A stretch of 64,000 nt of DNA, taken from the NCBI GenBank assembly GCA_023212695.1, contig JALCCG010000020.1, positions 62,001-126,000 of the forward strand, written 5' to 3'. The notes beneath the pieces are model-generated. The model saw only the letters and a program-made list of their open reading frames with translations, made no database searches and was not told the origin of the DNA. The stretch comes from Sporisorium sorghi. Its lineage: Eukaryota; Basidiomycota; Ustilaginomycetes; Ustilaginales; Ustilaginaceae. The position numbers were made by a program, and so were the translations under genes. Shown here in pieces: positions 1-8,780 of the stretch. Position 1 is the stretch's first letter. Each line of letters starts with the position of its first letter.

Positions 1-9
1 TCTGGACGA

Positions 10-756
10 TTAGCGAAGCAGCATGATGATCCCTCCCAGTATCGGCATGAGAATCATGGAGAATCGCAGCAGCGTTCTGGGTGCCTTGCTTGTATACTTT
101 GCTCCGATGTACGATCCGATCATCGTACCTGCAACCACTTGCAGCAACAGCTGCCAATCGATGTACCCTGCTTGAAAATAACCGATGCCCCCGAAGAGCG
201 CAATCGGCATAATAACCATCATGGTTGTACCTACTGCCAGCGTTATTGGCATATTGAACAGAACCATAAGCGCAAGCTGGATGAACGGAGTTGAACCGAT
301 ACCGAACACACCCGACATGCCTCCAGTTATCAAACCGGAGATCAGTGCCATCATCCAAAATCTCGAGGAGCGAATGGAGGTCAGCATGGGCTTCGGCGTA
401 AACTGCATGCGCGTCCGCAGCATAATCAGCAGGCCGGATAGAAACAGCATGATGGCTGTACATAAGACAAGCCGGTCCTCCGGAATCAGGCGAGCGGCAA
501 AGCTGCCTGCATAAGCACCCATGGCGCCGAACAATCCGACGGCAAGTCCTGTTGATAGTATCGCATTTTTCTCTCTTAGGTGGCTGACAGAACCCGATAT
601 CATGGTGAATACCATGGCGGCAATGGATGTGCCCAGCGCCGTATGTACAGGAATATGAAATACAGTGACCAGAAGTGCAATGATGAATCCGGATCCACCA
701 GCACCTACAAATCCGAGAAGACCTCCCAGGAATAACATCGTGATGAAAATACTCAT
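10..756 (-). CDS. TauE/SafE family membrane transporter
   Basis: Polytopic membrane protein of about 248 residues belonging to the TauE/SafE (COG0730) family, whose members export sulfite, sulfoacetate or other small organic anions. It shows the two-fold repeat typical of the family: a glycine-rich first helix with GFVGAGGSGF near the N-terminus and the matching GLITGGMSGVFGIGS motif in the second half, with about eight hydrophobic helices. I chose the start at 756 because an AAGAAGAG-like ribosome binding site lies just upstream; an in-frame ATG at 810 would add 18 charged residues before the first helix. It points away from the LacI gene at 967 and shares no operon in this window. The substrate cannot be told from sequence. 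Confidence 0.85.
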   Translation of the reverse strand: MSIFITMLFLGGLLGFVGAGGSGFIIALLVTVFHIPVHTALGTSIAAMVFTMISGSVSHLREKNAILSTGLAVGLFGAMGAYAGSFAARLIPEDRLVLCTAIMLFLSGLLIMLRTRMQFTPKPMLTSIRSSRFWMMALISGLITGGMSGVFGIGSTPFIQLALMVLFNMPITLAVGTTMMVIMPIALFGGIGYFQAGYIDWQLLLQVVAGTMIGSYIGAKYTSKAPRTLLRFSMILMPILGGIIMLLR

Positions 757-909
757 ATATGTCTCTTCTTTCGTTGTAAGTTTAATATCAATTTTCCTAT
801 TATACATCAAATTGTGAATGATTAGAGGTGCTTGATGAGGCTGGTCTGAGCGGCAGAGGGATTGTCCTGAAGGAAACCGTTAGACGTTGGACGAATTGTC
901 GTGAAGCAG

Positions 910-938
910 TTGACAACCGTGCAGCTCCATGAGAAAAT
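910..938 (+). promoter_or_regulatory. sigma-A-like promoter of the LacI-led cassette
   Basis: TTGACA (910-915), 17 bases, then GAAAAT (933-938). The -35 is perfect and the -10 is moderate (4 of 6). The palindromic operator starts inside the -10 element. Confidence 0.55.
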
Positions 939-952
939 GTACGCGCGTACAT
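937..952. promoter_or_regulatory. perfect 16-bp palindromic operator (LacI type)
   Basis: ATGTACGCGCGTACAT is a perfect palindrome with a central CpG, the usual form of LacI/GalR family operators. It overlaps the -10 region of the promoter and ends 14 bases before the LacI-family gene, so autorepression of the whole cassette is the simplest reading. Confidence 0.7.
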
Positions 953-966
953 AAATTGCGGGAGGC

Positions 967-2019
967 ATGATTATTATTGCTAGTCGTAAAGAGGTAGCAC
1001 AGCTTGCGGGCGTGTCGGAAGCCACGGTATCCCGGGTTCTGAACGGAGTCGGACCGATCAAGGAGGAGACCCGGCTGCGCGTGCTGGAAGCTGCGGATCG
1101 GCTCGGTTATACCCCGAGTGCGCTTGCCAGAAGTTTTGCCCGCCGCCGGAGCGGCAACCTTGGGGTTGTGATGCCCTATTTGCCGAAAGCCCGCATATTC
1201 TCAGCTTATTATTTCTCCGAAATATTAAGCGGTATTGGGAGCAAGGCGCTGGAGAGCAAATATGATCTGTTGATGCTGTTCCGTGAGCCTGGCGGTTCGA
1301 TGGATTACATGAATCTGTTCCGCACCCAGAAGGTGGATGCCTGCATCATTCTTGGTGCTAGGGATGATGGGGGAGAGCGGCAAGCCATTCAACAGCTGAG
1401 CGAGGGAAATCATCCTTATTGCCTGATTAATCAATACTTCGAAGGCGAGGCGTTTCATGTCATGGATGCCGATCATGTGGATGGCAGCTATCAAGCCGTT
1501 CGCCACTTGACCGAGCAGGGATTTCGGAAGATTGCGTTTCTCAACGGACCGTCCCAGTATTCCAACAGTCGCGACCGGTTGAAGGGGTATGCTCAAGCGC
1601 TGAATGAAGCGGGGATCGCGCTGGATGAGTCGCTGCTGTTCGAAGGCAATTTCAGCCGCAAGAGCGGTTATGCCGCAGCTGAGCTGATTGCAAGGCAGCT
1701 GGACCGAATCGAGGCGGTTTTTGCAGCCAATGATCGAATGGCGATTGGTCTTCAGCAGGGCTTGCGCGCGCTCGGAATTTCTGAAGAACGAATGCCTGCC
1801 TTTGTCGGTTACGATGACTCGGAAGCTGCGGAACTCTGTACCCCGCCGCTTACCAGCGTCAGAGTTCCCTTCTACGAACTGGGATGTCTTGCCGCGGCAC
1901 ATGTTCTCCATAGGCTGGACGCCTCCGAGTCCGAGGGTGAGAGCGAGATGAACACGGTACTTCATCGTCAGCTGTCCACCCGTCTTGTCATTCGTGCATC
2001 TTCGCTTCATCGAAATTAA
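967..2019 (+). CDS. LacI/GalR family transcriptional regulator
   Basis: Sugar-responsive repressor of 350 residues. An N-terminal helix-turn-helix (VAQLAGVSEATVSRVLNG, about residues 10-27) and hinge are followed by a periplasmic-binding-protein-like effector domain (about 62-340) ending in the usual VGYDDSE and TSVRVP motifs. It heads a cassette with two Gfo/Idh/MocA oxidoreductases and a ThuA-like protein and probably controls them together with itself through the palindrome at 937. The start is odd: the GGAGG at 961-965 leaves only one base before the ATG at 967, while rare ATT codons at 970, 973 and 976 would have better spacing. The inducer is unknown; a sugar or glycoside is inferred from the neighbours. 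Confidence 0.9.
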   Translation: MIIIASRKEVAQLAGVSEATVSRVLNGVGPIKEETRLRVLEAADRLGYTPSALARSFARRRSGNLGVVMPYLPKARIFSAYYFSEILSGIGSKALESKYDLLMLFREPGGSMDYMNLFRTQKVDACIILGARDDGGERQAIQQLSEGNHPYCLINQYFEGEAFHVMDADHVDGSYQAVRHLTEQGFRKIAFLNGPSQYSNSRDRLKGYAQALNEAGIALDESLLFEGNFSRKSGYAAAELIARQLDRIEAVFAANDRMAIGLQQGLRALGISEERMPAFVGYDDSEAAELCTPPLTSVRVPFYELGCLAAAHVLHRLDASESEGESEMNTVLHRQLSTRLVIRASSLHRN

Positions 2020-2047
2020 TGAACCCTTATTCAAGGAGGAATGAAAG

Positions 2048-3208
2048 ATGAAACAATTACGTGTCGGCATGATCGGATATAAATTTATGGGCAAAGCCCA
2101 CAGTAATGCATACCGGAGCCTCCCGATGTTCTTCCCGGAGGCGTTGAAGCCAGAGATGGTAGCGATCTGCGGGCGCAATGTATCGGCAGTGCAAGAAGCG
2201 GCGGATCAGCTGGGCTGGCGTGAAAGCGTTACCGATTGGAAGGAGCTTGTGAACCGGGATGATATTGATCTGATCGATATCAATGCTCCAAGCGATGCTC
2301 ATAAGGAGATTGCCATTGCTGCCGCCAAGGCAGGCAAGCATATATTCTGCGAGAAGCCGCTTGCGTTGACGCTGGCGGATGCCAGAGAGATGCTGCAGGC
2401 AGCGGAAGATGCAGGTGTGACCCACATGGTCGGGTTTAACTACAGGTTCTCGCCGGCGGTAAGGCTGGCCAAGAAGCTGGTAGACAGCGGGAGATTGGGC
2501 CAGATCTATCATTTCCGCGCTTGGTTTCTTCAGGATTGGATTATGGATCCGCAGTTTCCGCTTGTATGGCGGCTGCAGAAGGAAGTCGCCGGATCGGGTT
2601 CACACGGGGATCTCGGCGCCCACCTGATCGACCTTGCACATTATCTGGTTGGCGATATGCAGGAAGTGATCGGGATGAGCGAGACCTTTATCAAGGAGCG
2701 TCCGATTGCCAGCGAAATGACAGGGCTAAGTGCAAAAGGAAGTGATGGAGGACCCAAAGGAAAGGTGACGGTGGACGATGCGACGCTGTTCATGACCCGC
2801 TTTGAGAACGGGGCGCTGGGCAGCTTTGAGGCGACGCGCTTTGCGGCAGGACACCGAAGCACCAATTCTTTTGAGATCAATGGCAGCCTTGGCAGCGTCA
2901 AATTTGATTTTGAACGGATGAATGAGCTGGAGGTTTATTTCACCTCTGACGATGAGGATGTGCAGGGCTTCCGCCGCGTGCTGGCAACCGATCCTGTACA
3001 TGATTATATGGAAGCGTGGTGGCCGCCCGGACATACGATTGGTTTCGAGCACACGTTTACGCATGAAATTCTGGAGCTGTCCAGCGCCATATCGGAAGGC
3101 AGACAGCCCGTGCCGAGTTTCTACGACGGGGTGAAGTGTCAGGCCGTGCTGGAAGCCGTGGATAAATCCATTGAGGAGCGTCGCTGGGTTCAACTGTCAG
3201 AAATGTAA
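2048..3208 (+). CDS. Gfo/Idh/MocA family NAD(P)-dependent oxidoreductase
   Basis: Cytosolic dehydrogenase of 386 residues with an N-terminal Rossmann fold (GMIGYKFMGKAH, residues 7-18, a variant GxGxxG) and the family EKP motif at residues 102-104, whose lysine takes part in catalysis. The C-terminal alpha/beta domain carries the GSHGDLGAHLIDLAHYL segment that usually holds the catalytic histidine region. Members oxidise or reduce sugars, inositols and glycosides. The start follows an AGGAGG (2035-2040) with good spacing. It lies 28 bases after the LacI gene and 49 bases before the ThuA-like gene, so it is very likely co-transcribed. The substrate is not predictable; oxidation of a glycoside or polyol is the family expectation. 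Confidence 0.9.
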   Translation: MKQLRVGMIGYKFMGKAHSNAYRSLPMFFPEALKPEMVAICGRNVSAVQEAADQLGWRESVTDWKELVNRDDIDLIDINAPSDAHKEIAIAAAKAGKHIFCEKPLALTLADAREMLQAAEDAGVTHMVGFNYRFSPAVRLAKKLVDSGRLGQIYHFRAWFLQDWIMDPQFPLVWRLQKEVAGSGSHGDLGAHLIDLAHYLVGDMQEVIGMSETFIKERPIASEMTGLSAKGSDGGPKGKVTVDDATLFMTRFENGALGSFEATRFAAGHRSTNSFEINGSLGSVKFDFERMNELEVYFTSDDEDVQGFRRVLATDPVHDYMEAWWPPGHTIGFEHTFTHEILELSSAISEGRQPVPSFYDGVKCQAVLEAVDKSIEERRWVQLSEM

Positions 3209-3257
3209 TTAATTCATTCGACCGACCTGGTCGGACACATAAAAGGGAGTGCTACGT

Positions 3258-3989
3258 ATGAAAAAGGCTTTAATCGTATGGGGCGGCTGGGACGGACATG
3301 AACCCGAGCAGGTGGCCGGTATTTTCGCTGAATTGCTGCGTCAGGAACAATATGAGGTTGAGGTATCGGACACGCTTGATGCATTGAATGATGCAAAGAA
3401 GCTGCAGGCACTGGATCTGATCGTGCCGGTATGGACGATGGGCGAAATATCGAAGGAGCAGGTGGAGAACGTATCGCTTGCCGTGCAGCAGGGAACCGGT
3501 TTGGCGGGCTGTCATGGGGGGATGTGCGATTCATTCCGCAGCAACGTGGATTGGCAATTCATGACCGGGGGCAATTGGGTTGCGCATCCGGGAAATGATG
3601 GTGTGAACTACCGGGTAGAGATTAAATCCAGCTCCAGTCCGCTGGTGGAAGGGATGGAGGATTTCACCGTGGCGTCCGAGCAGTATTATCTGCATGTGGA
3701 CCCGGCAGTCGAGGTACTGGCAACCACCCGTTTTCCGGTTGCGGCAGGACCGCATCTCCTGAACAAAGCGGTTGACATGCCGGTGGCGTGGACCAAACGC
3801 TGGGGATACGGACGCGTATATTATAATTCGCTCGGTCATCATGCGGATATCGTCGACATGCCTCAGGTGAAGGAAATGATGCGCAGAGGTTTGCTGTGGG
3901 CTGCAGAGGGCAAATCGTTGTACTCTGGCTCGGATATGAGTTTGTTTACGGAAGGTCAAGGATACACAGGCATGGGAGACAGCCAATAA
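3258..3989 (+). CDS. ThuA-like domain protein (sugar utilisation)
   Basis: Protein of 243 residues matching the ThuA-like family, a glutamine-amidotransferase-like alpha/beta fold first linked to trehalose utilisation in rhizobia. Visible landmarks are KALIVWGGWDGHEP at the N-terminus, GLAGCHGGMCDSF near residues 85-97 at the place of the nucleophile elbow, and GYGRVYYNSLGHH near the C-terminus. I start at ATG 3258 because GGGAG (3245-3249) is 8 bases upstream; an in-frame GTG at 3249 would lie inside the ribosome binding site. It sits between two Gfo/Idh/MocA oxidoreductases, a common pairing in loci that oxidise sugars to 3-keto derivatives. The reaction is not established. Confidence 0.85.
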   Translation: MKKALIVWGGWDGHEPEQVAGIFAELLRQEQYEVEVSDTLDALNDAKKLQALDLIVPVWTMGEISKEQVENVSLAVQQGTGLAGCHGGMCDSFRSNVDWQFMTGGNWVAHPGNDGVNYRVEIKSSSSPLVEGMEDFTVASEQYYLHVDPAVEVLATTRFPVAAGPHLLNKAVDMPVAWTKRWGYGRVYYNSLGHHADIVDMPQVKEMMRRGLLWAAEGKSLYSGSDMSLFTEGQGYTGMGDSQ

Positions 3990-4011
3990 GCGGCAGGAGG
4001 AGACTTGGATC

Positions 4012-5115
4012 ATGAAGAAAGTAAAGGTTGGCATTATTGGCTGCGGAAAAATCAGCGGCATTTATATGGAAAATTGCCATAAGTTTGACATTCTGGAGCT
4101 GACAGCTTGCGCGGATATCGATCGTGCCCGTGCCGAGGAGCAGGCAGCCAAGTACAACATCCCGAATGTGTACACCACCGAAGAATTGCTTGCCGATCCG
4201 GAGATTGAGCTGGTCATAAACCTGACGATTCCTGCACTCCATGCGAAGATTATGATGGATGCGCTGCAAGCCGGCAAGCATGTGTACGTTGAGAAGCCGC
4301 TGGGTGTTACCCGTGAAGAGGGCAAGGCGGTTCTGGACCTGGCCGAGGCCAAGGGGCTCCGGGTAGGATGCGCACCCGAGACATTTCTTGGATCCGGTAT
4401 CCAGACGGCTTTGAAGCTGATTCAGGACGGCCGGATTGGCACCCCGATTGCAGCGACCGCGTTCATGATGAGCCGCGGGCATGAGCACTGGCATCCCGAT
4501 CCTGAATTTTACTACGCTGCCGGTGGCGGTCCGATGTTTGATATGGGACCCTACTACCTGACAGCGTTGGTCCAGCTGCTGGGACCTATTCGCAGCATTA
4601 GCGGCATGACCGGAGCGGCGCTTACAGAGCGGACCATTACGAGCGAGAAGAAGCATGGACAGAAGATTCCGGTGGATGTTCCTACCCACGTGGCTGGACT
4701 CATGGAGTTTCATAACGGCGCCATTGGCACGCTGATTACGAGTTTCGATGCATTTGGCGGCAGCACGCTTCCGAATATTGAGATTTACGGTACGGAGGGC
4801 ACGATCCTGGTGCCGGATCCGAACGGGTTTGGCGGATCCGTGAAATATCGATTGACCGGTGAAAGCGATTGGACGGAAGAACCTCTGCTTCCTGGATATC
4901 ACGAGAATACGAGAGGCATCGGTCCGGCCGATATGGCTTATGCTATTCGGAGCGGAAGACCTCATCGTGCCAGCGGAGAGTTGGCCTATCATGTGCTTGA
5001 AGCCATGTGGGGATTCCATGATGCATCCGATGAAGGCAAACGGTATGAGATGGCCAGCTCCTGCGACGTCCCGGCACCGCTGCCGCTGGATTTGCAGAAG
5101 TACACACTGGATTGA
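4012..5115 (+). CDS. Gfo/Idh/MocA family oxidoreductase (second copy)
   Basis: Second NAD(P)-dependent oxidoreductase of the cassette, 367 residues, distinct from the one at 2048 (GIIGCGKISGIY at residues 7-18, EKP at 94-96). The C-terminal half includes GGGPMFDMGPYYLTALVQLLG, the usual position of the substrate-binding helix. It follows the ThuA-like gene by 22 bases with its own GGAGGAG site. Two such enzymes around ThuA would fit an oxidation step and a later reduction of a keto sugar, but this is inference. A strong hairpin terminator closes the operon at 5134-5182. Confidence 0.9.
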   Translation: MKKVKVGIIGCGKISGIYMENCHKFDILELTACADIDRARAEEQAAKYNIPNVYTTEELLADPEIELVINLTIPALHAKIMMDALQAGKHVYVEKPLGVTREEGKAVLDLAEAKGLRVGCAPETFLGSGIQTALKLIQDGRIGTPIAATAFMMSRGHEHWHPDPEFYYAAGGGPMFDMGPYYLTALVQLLGPIRSISGMTGAALTERTITSEKKHGQKIPVDVPTHVAGLMEFHNGAIGTLITSFDAFGGSTLPNIEIYGTEGTILVPDPNGFGGSVKYRLTGESDWTEEPLLPGYHENTRGIGPADMAYAIRSGRPHRASGELAYHVLEAMWGFHDASDEGKRYEMASSCDVPAPLPLDLQKYTLD

Positions 5116-5133
5116 GAATAGAGTGACATTCAA

Positions 5134-5182
5134 AAAGCGGCTTGCTCCGAAAGGTCATAAGACCTCCGGGGCAAGCCGCTTT
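5134..5182. terminator. rho-independent terminator, end of LacI cassette
   Basis: Twelve-base stem AAAGCGGCTTGC / GCAAGCCGCTTT with an inner AGGTC-ATAA-GACCT hairpin, A-rich before and T-rich after, so it can act in both directions. The rest of 5183-5414 holds nothing I can identify. Confidence 0.8.
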
Positions 5183-5414
5183 ATCGTCCGGACGGCTGCC
5201 TATTCAAAACGATGCGTGGACCGGGACATGCTTGATCCGTTGTTAAGTATAAAGAGCTCTCGCGGATTTCCCCGGCAGTCCCCATCGGAATCAAAACAAA
5301 CTGTTCCTCCAAGTTAGGCACCTTGGTGCAGCATTTTCCTTCTGGTCATCCCGATCGCTGCGGGCGGGCAGCTGGGCTGACAATCTACATCCCGCCTGCG
5401 AGCATAACGCGCTG

Positions 5415-6074
5415 TTATTCCTTTACGACAAGACCGAATATTTTGGTTAAAGGAATGGCCTGATGCGGCGAAATGATGCATCCCTGCAGATCCTCCAGCG
5501 TAACGCCTATGTTATGGAAGTCCGTACGGCTTAAATCAATCCCTGCCAGCTTCGTGCCGGAGAATTGCGATTGATCGATCTGACAATCCAGAAACTCCAC
5601 TTTGCTTAATTCAGAATGGTAAAAGTCCGATTTTACAAGGGAGGTGGATTGAAAGGAAACCTGCTTCATGTTAGCAAAGCGAAGCGTGGCGTAATCCCCT
5701 GTGCAGTGATCAAACAGCACATTACGGATGGTGGCTGCCGTTAGGTCGAGCCCTAGAATTTTGCAATGATTGAATTGCACGCGGTACATGATAGCCTCGC
5801 TGAGATCCACGTTGGATAAGTCGCAATGATTGAACACGATATCTGTAAGTTCGGCGTGGTGGAGGGAGACGTGCTGGAATGTAACGTTATTGAATATCAT
5901 TTGATCGAACAGAACCTTGTTGGCTGCAACATATGATAAGGTTTCGTCCTGACAGGTGGATTGCTCAAACGAAGCTTCATCGTCGACACCTGCATCGGAC
6001 AGGATCAAAGGTTCAAGCTGCTTGGGGAGCTTGGGCTTCACGATTTTGACGGGTGCTGAATGGTTGGATGGCAT
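5415..6074 (-). CDS. pentapeptide repeat protein
   Basis: Protein of 219 residues. From about residue 48 to 190 it is built of loose pentapeptide repeats with a hydrophobic residue (L or F) at the centre of each five, for example NHCDLSNVDLSEA and SGTKLAGIDLSRTDF, predicting a right-handed quadrilateral beta helix. The first 45 residues are unrelated and Lys/Pro-rich. There is no signal peptide, so it is probably cytosolic. The start at 6074 has a clear GGAGG a few bases upstream. Some family members mimic DNA and bind gyrase, but nothing here specifies a partner. It is transcribed alone. Confidence 0.8.
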   Translation of the reverse strand: MPSNHSAPVKIVKPKLPKQLEPLILSDAGVDDEASFEQSTCQDETLSYVAANKVLFDQMIFNNVTFQHVSLHHAELTDIVFNHCDLSNVDLSEAIMYRVQFNHCKILGLDLTAATIRNVLFDHCTGDYATLRFANMKQVSFQSTSLVKSDFYHSELSKVEFLDCQIDQSQFSGTKLAGIDLSRTDFHNIGVTLEDLQGCIISPHQAIPLTKIFGLVVKE

Positions 6075-6155
6075 GATCTTTCCTCCAAAATGGAAATAAG
6101 GATGATAAACTTCCGGCTAATCGCAGGCTTTATTGTATAGAAGTATATCATGTCC

Positions 6156-7982
6156 TTATTCCATTGTCCGGTCCTTGATGTTGATCGCAGCATCCAAAGT
6201 TCCGCCAAGAAGCTGGGGCGACCATGCCAGCAGACTGACTCGGCCTTTACCGGTCAGATCGCCAACGAATGGGATCATCTGTTCTCCAGATATCCATGGG
6301 CCAAATAGAGCTTCGCGTGGACCGAAGGCGGCTCCCGAGCTGTAGTGAACAGACCAGCTGCCCGTTTTATGATCAACAAGCACCAAATCCTCATACCCGT
6401 CGCCATCTACATCACCAAGCCTCACCGACAGCTGCGAGTCGCTCAGGTTATGAGCCGAATACCATATACCGGCATCCAGGAGGTCTCTACAACTGCTTAG
6501 CCAGACCCGACAGGTTCCAGTGGCGGGATTCCAAACGACGAGGTCATCCAGGCCGTCCCCATTCACATCCCCTATGCAGGGAATTTCTCCTTCACGTACA
6601 GCAACCTTGTTCTGAATAACAGGAGTAGCAAAGCCGCTCCCGAAACTGTAGGCAATGGCGGCTTTTCCGCTGCGAGGATTCCATAAACATAAGTCATGCC
6701 TGCCATCCCCGTCAAAATCACCGGTCAAACACTCCCAGTTCATGACTTCAGCTTCTGACAGCCATACACCCGCCGGGCATAAGGTGGTGCCTGTGCCAAG
6801 GGCGACCTCGCACAAACTAAGCTTCCCATACCACACGGCCGTATCCATCCTTCCGTCCCCATCATAATCCCCTGTCATAGCCGTGCCGCCCGGATGGAGC
6901 GGCCAACCCGTCAATAACGGGCGTATGGACAACACGCCGTTATAGAGCCGAAGGGGAGCATCGAATCGAATAGTCGCTATGCACCATAGGTTGTCGGTTT
7001 CACTTCGAATAAATAACTGATCTGGCTGCCGAATTCTTTTGGCAAGCAGCAATGTCGGGTGCTTGATTGTGAGTTTATTCAGCAAACCGCTCTCCCTGAA
7101 ATCCGGTATGAACGGGGTCAGCGACGTTAGGGGGACAAAGGATTTATGCTCCTGTTTGAAGGACCGAATGATTCTTCTGAGGGGCGAGTTCGGATCATAA
7201 TGCACAGTACCGTTAGCACGAAGGTGAATATATGAGAATTCGAGATACGGGTGGTAGAAAAATGACGCGAGATCCTTCCCGCCCGTATAGTCCTTTATGG
7301 TTTGCCCGATACGAGCTACATCTTCTTCGATGTTGTCACCTGCAACGTAATAGAGCGGGGTAGGTACATAGAGGGTTCCGTTCGAGAATGGATCGTCAGG
7401 GTCGAGTTTGAGTACAGGCGTCCTCGCATCCGGTGCGGAAGGCGGGGATTCATATAGAATGCCGTTACAGATCTCGATGATATGCCGTTGGACGGGGGAA
7501 GCAGTATAGTGGGGAGTTTCGAACCAGCCGGCGGCCAGATCGGCAGCTCGGAAGGCATTCTCGGCTAGCTGAACCCGCTGATACGCATAGGATTGCTGAA
7601 GCAGCAGGAGAGACGTGAGAGCATCGGACCGATCATCGGGGGGACAATTGGCGCTGCAATCGGGATAGGCAAACTCGAACCCGTCTCCGCTGACCGAGTC
7701 CTCGTATTGATGCGTATATCCGTGCATGCCGAGCGAGGCGCCAAGAGTGAGCAGCGTTCTGAGCATAAGGACAAAACGAAGGGAAACATCATTTTCCGCA
7801 TCGGTTATAGACCTGTCAATACTCTGTGCTGGATCGACATAACGCGGGATGATCGCAAGATGGAAGGGGATTCCTTCATTATGTAGGAACTGAGCGATGA
7901 CAAGTAATTTGGCTTGTTGTTCCTCACTCTCGTAATTTCCTCCTGGCCCGATATCTTCAAGGCGTATTAGTGCTTTATTCAT
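6156..7982 (-). CDS. DUF2334 (polysaccharide-deacetylase-like) domain fused to FG-GAP repeats
   Basis: Protein of 608 residues with two parts. Residues 1-295 match the DUF2334 type of NodB-like deacetylase fold: ALIRLEDIGPGG at the N-terminus and HGYTH (H87, H91), the His pair expected to bind metal. Residues 360-608 carry at least four FG-GAP/VCBS-type repeats with DxDGDG-like calcium loops at 371, 421, 471 and 523 (for example GDFDGDGRHD), predicting a beta-propeller. There is no signal peptide or membrane segment at the N-terminus, unusual because FG-GAP propellers normally act outside the cell. The AAAGGAG site is 10 bases before the ATG. The substrate is unknown; a cell-surface or storage glycan is possible. 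Confidence 0.8.
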   Translation of the reverse strand: MNKALIRLEDIGPGGNYESEEQQAKLLVIAQFLHNEGIPFHLAIIPRYVDPAQSIDRSITDAENDVSLRFVLMLRTLLTLGASLGMHGYTHQYEDSVSGDGFEFAYPDCSANCPPDDRSDALTSLLLLQQSYAYQRVQLAENAFRAADLAAGWFETPHYTASPVQRHIIEICNGILYESPPSAPDARTPVLKLDPDDPFSNGTLYVPTPLYYVAGDNIEEDVARIGQTIKDYTGGKDLASFFYHPYLEFSYIHLRANGTVHYDPNSPLRRIIRSFKQEHKSFVPLTSLTPFIPDFRESGLLNKLTIKHPTLLLAKRIRQPDQLFIRSETDNLWCIATIRFDAPLRLYNGVLSIRPLLTGWPLHPGGTAMTGDYDGDGRMDTAVWYGKLSLCEVALGTGTTLCPAGVWLSEAEVMNWECLTGDFDGDGRHDLCLWNPRSGKAAIAYSFGSGFATPVIQNKVAVREGEIPCIGDVNGDGLDDLVVWNPATGTCRVWLSSCRDLLDAGIWYSAHNLSDSQLSVRLGDVDGDGYEDLVLVDHKTGSWSVHYSSGAAFGPREALFGPWISGEQMIPFVGDLTGKGRVSLLAWSPQLLGGTLDAAINIKDRTME

Positions 7983-8153
7983 TCAGATGTGCTCCTTTCC
8001 CGGATACACTGGATCGTAATGCGGAGTATATCCATATATTTATGCGGGGACGGTGCACCGTGCCATTTCTGAGGAACGGTGTTTCACGAAAAAGAGGATC
8101 AAATGACTGTCAAGCGAATACAAAGAGAAGAAAAAACGAGCAGGAGGAAGAAC

Positions 8154-8672
8154 ATGCAGATCAGATACGCTAATGAACATGACGCTGAAGGTATTGCCAA
8201 GGTGCATGTGGACAGCTGGAAAACAACCTATAAGGGAATTGTGGACGATCGCTTCTTACAAGCGCTGTCTGCCGCCGATCGTGTAGAGGGCTGGCGCTGG
8301 AAGCTGGCGAACATGCCGGAGGACGAGCAGCTGCTTGTCGTGGCCGATGAAGACGGAAAGGTGTACGGGTTTATGTCTTACGGCACAGAACGCGAGCAGA
8401 AGATGCCCCATGAAGGAGAACTTTACGCCGTCTATCTGTTGGAAGAGATTCAAGGGCAAGGCTATGGAAACCAACTGTTTGCCAGGCTGAAAGAGTATAT
8501 GAATATGAAGGGATACACCTCCTTATTGGTCTGGGTGCTTGAAGGCAATTCGGCAGAACACTTTTATAGACATAAGGGCGGACAGGAACAGAAACGAAAA
8601 GAGATTGTCATCGGCGGGAAAACCCATACCGAGATTGCATTGCTGTGGGATTCCATTGACAAGATCACATAA
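8154..8672 (+). CDS. GNAT family N-acetyltransferase
   Basis: Acetyl-CoA dependent acetyltransferase of 172 residues. Motif A, the acetyl-CoA pyrophosphate loop, is visible as QGQGYGNQLF, preceded by the strand ELYAVYLLEE and followed by the motif B strand SLLVWVLEGN and the helix NSAEHFYRHKGG. The start at 8154 is chosen because a GGAGGA sits 6-8 bases upstream and the domain begins directly with MQIRYANEHD; in-frame ATGs further upstream would add 25 charged residues. The acceptor substrate is unknown. It is a lone gene between divergent and unrelated neighbours. Confidence 0.85.
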   Translation: MQIRYANEHDAEGIAKVHVDSWKTTYKGIVDDRFLQALSAADRVEGWRWKLANMPEDEQLLVVADEDGKVYGFMSYGTEREQKMPHEGELYAVYLLEEIQGQGYGNQLFARLKEYMNMKGYTSLLVWVLEGNSAEHFYRHKGGQEQKRKEIVIGGKTHTEIALLWDSIDKIT

Positions 8673-8692
8673 TTCAGGCAATCCTCTTAAAG

Positions 8693-8721
8693 TTTACATC
8701 CGTGCGGCAATCTACTATGAT
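8693..8721 (+). promoter_or_regulatory. sigma-A-like promoter for the thioredoxin-fold gene
   Basis: TTTACA (8693-8698), 17 bases, TATGAT (8716-8721): five of six matches in each element with ideal spacing, 60 bases before the TTG start at 8781. Confidence 0.65.
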
Positions 8722-8780
8722 TAACATATATACCCCTGTGGGTAATTATTAATCCTTGTCATATCGTAGGAGGTTCGCAT

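Noticed and set aside
1225..2178. 317-codon open frame on the minus strand
   Set aside because: Antisense to the LacI gene and running into the next gene; no recognisable domain.
3946..5133. 395-codon open frame on the minus strand
   Set aside because: It is fully antisense to the second Gfo/Idh/MocA gene, has no ribosome binding site and shows no family pattern; it is a codon-bias shadow.
8079..8153. N-terminal extension of the acetyltransferase
   Set aside because: The better ribosome binding site and the domain start both favour ATG 8154.
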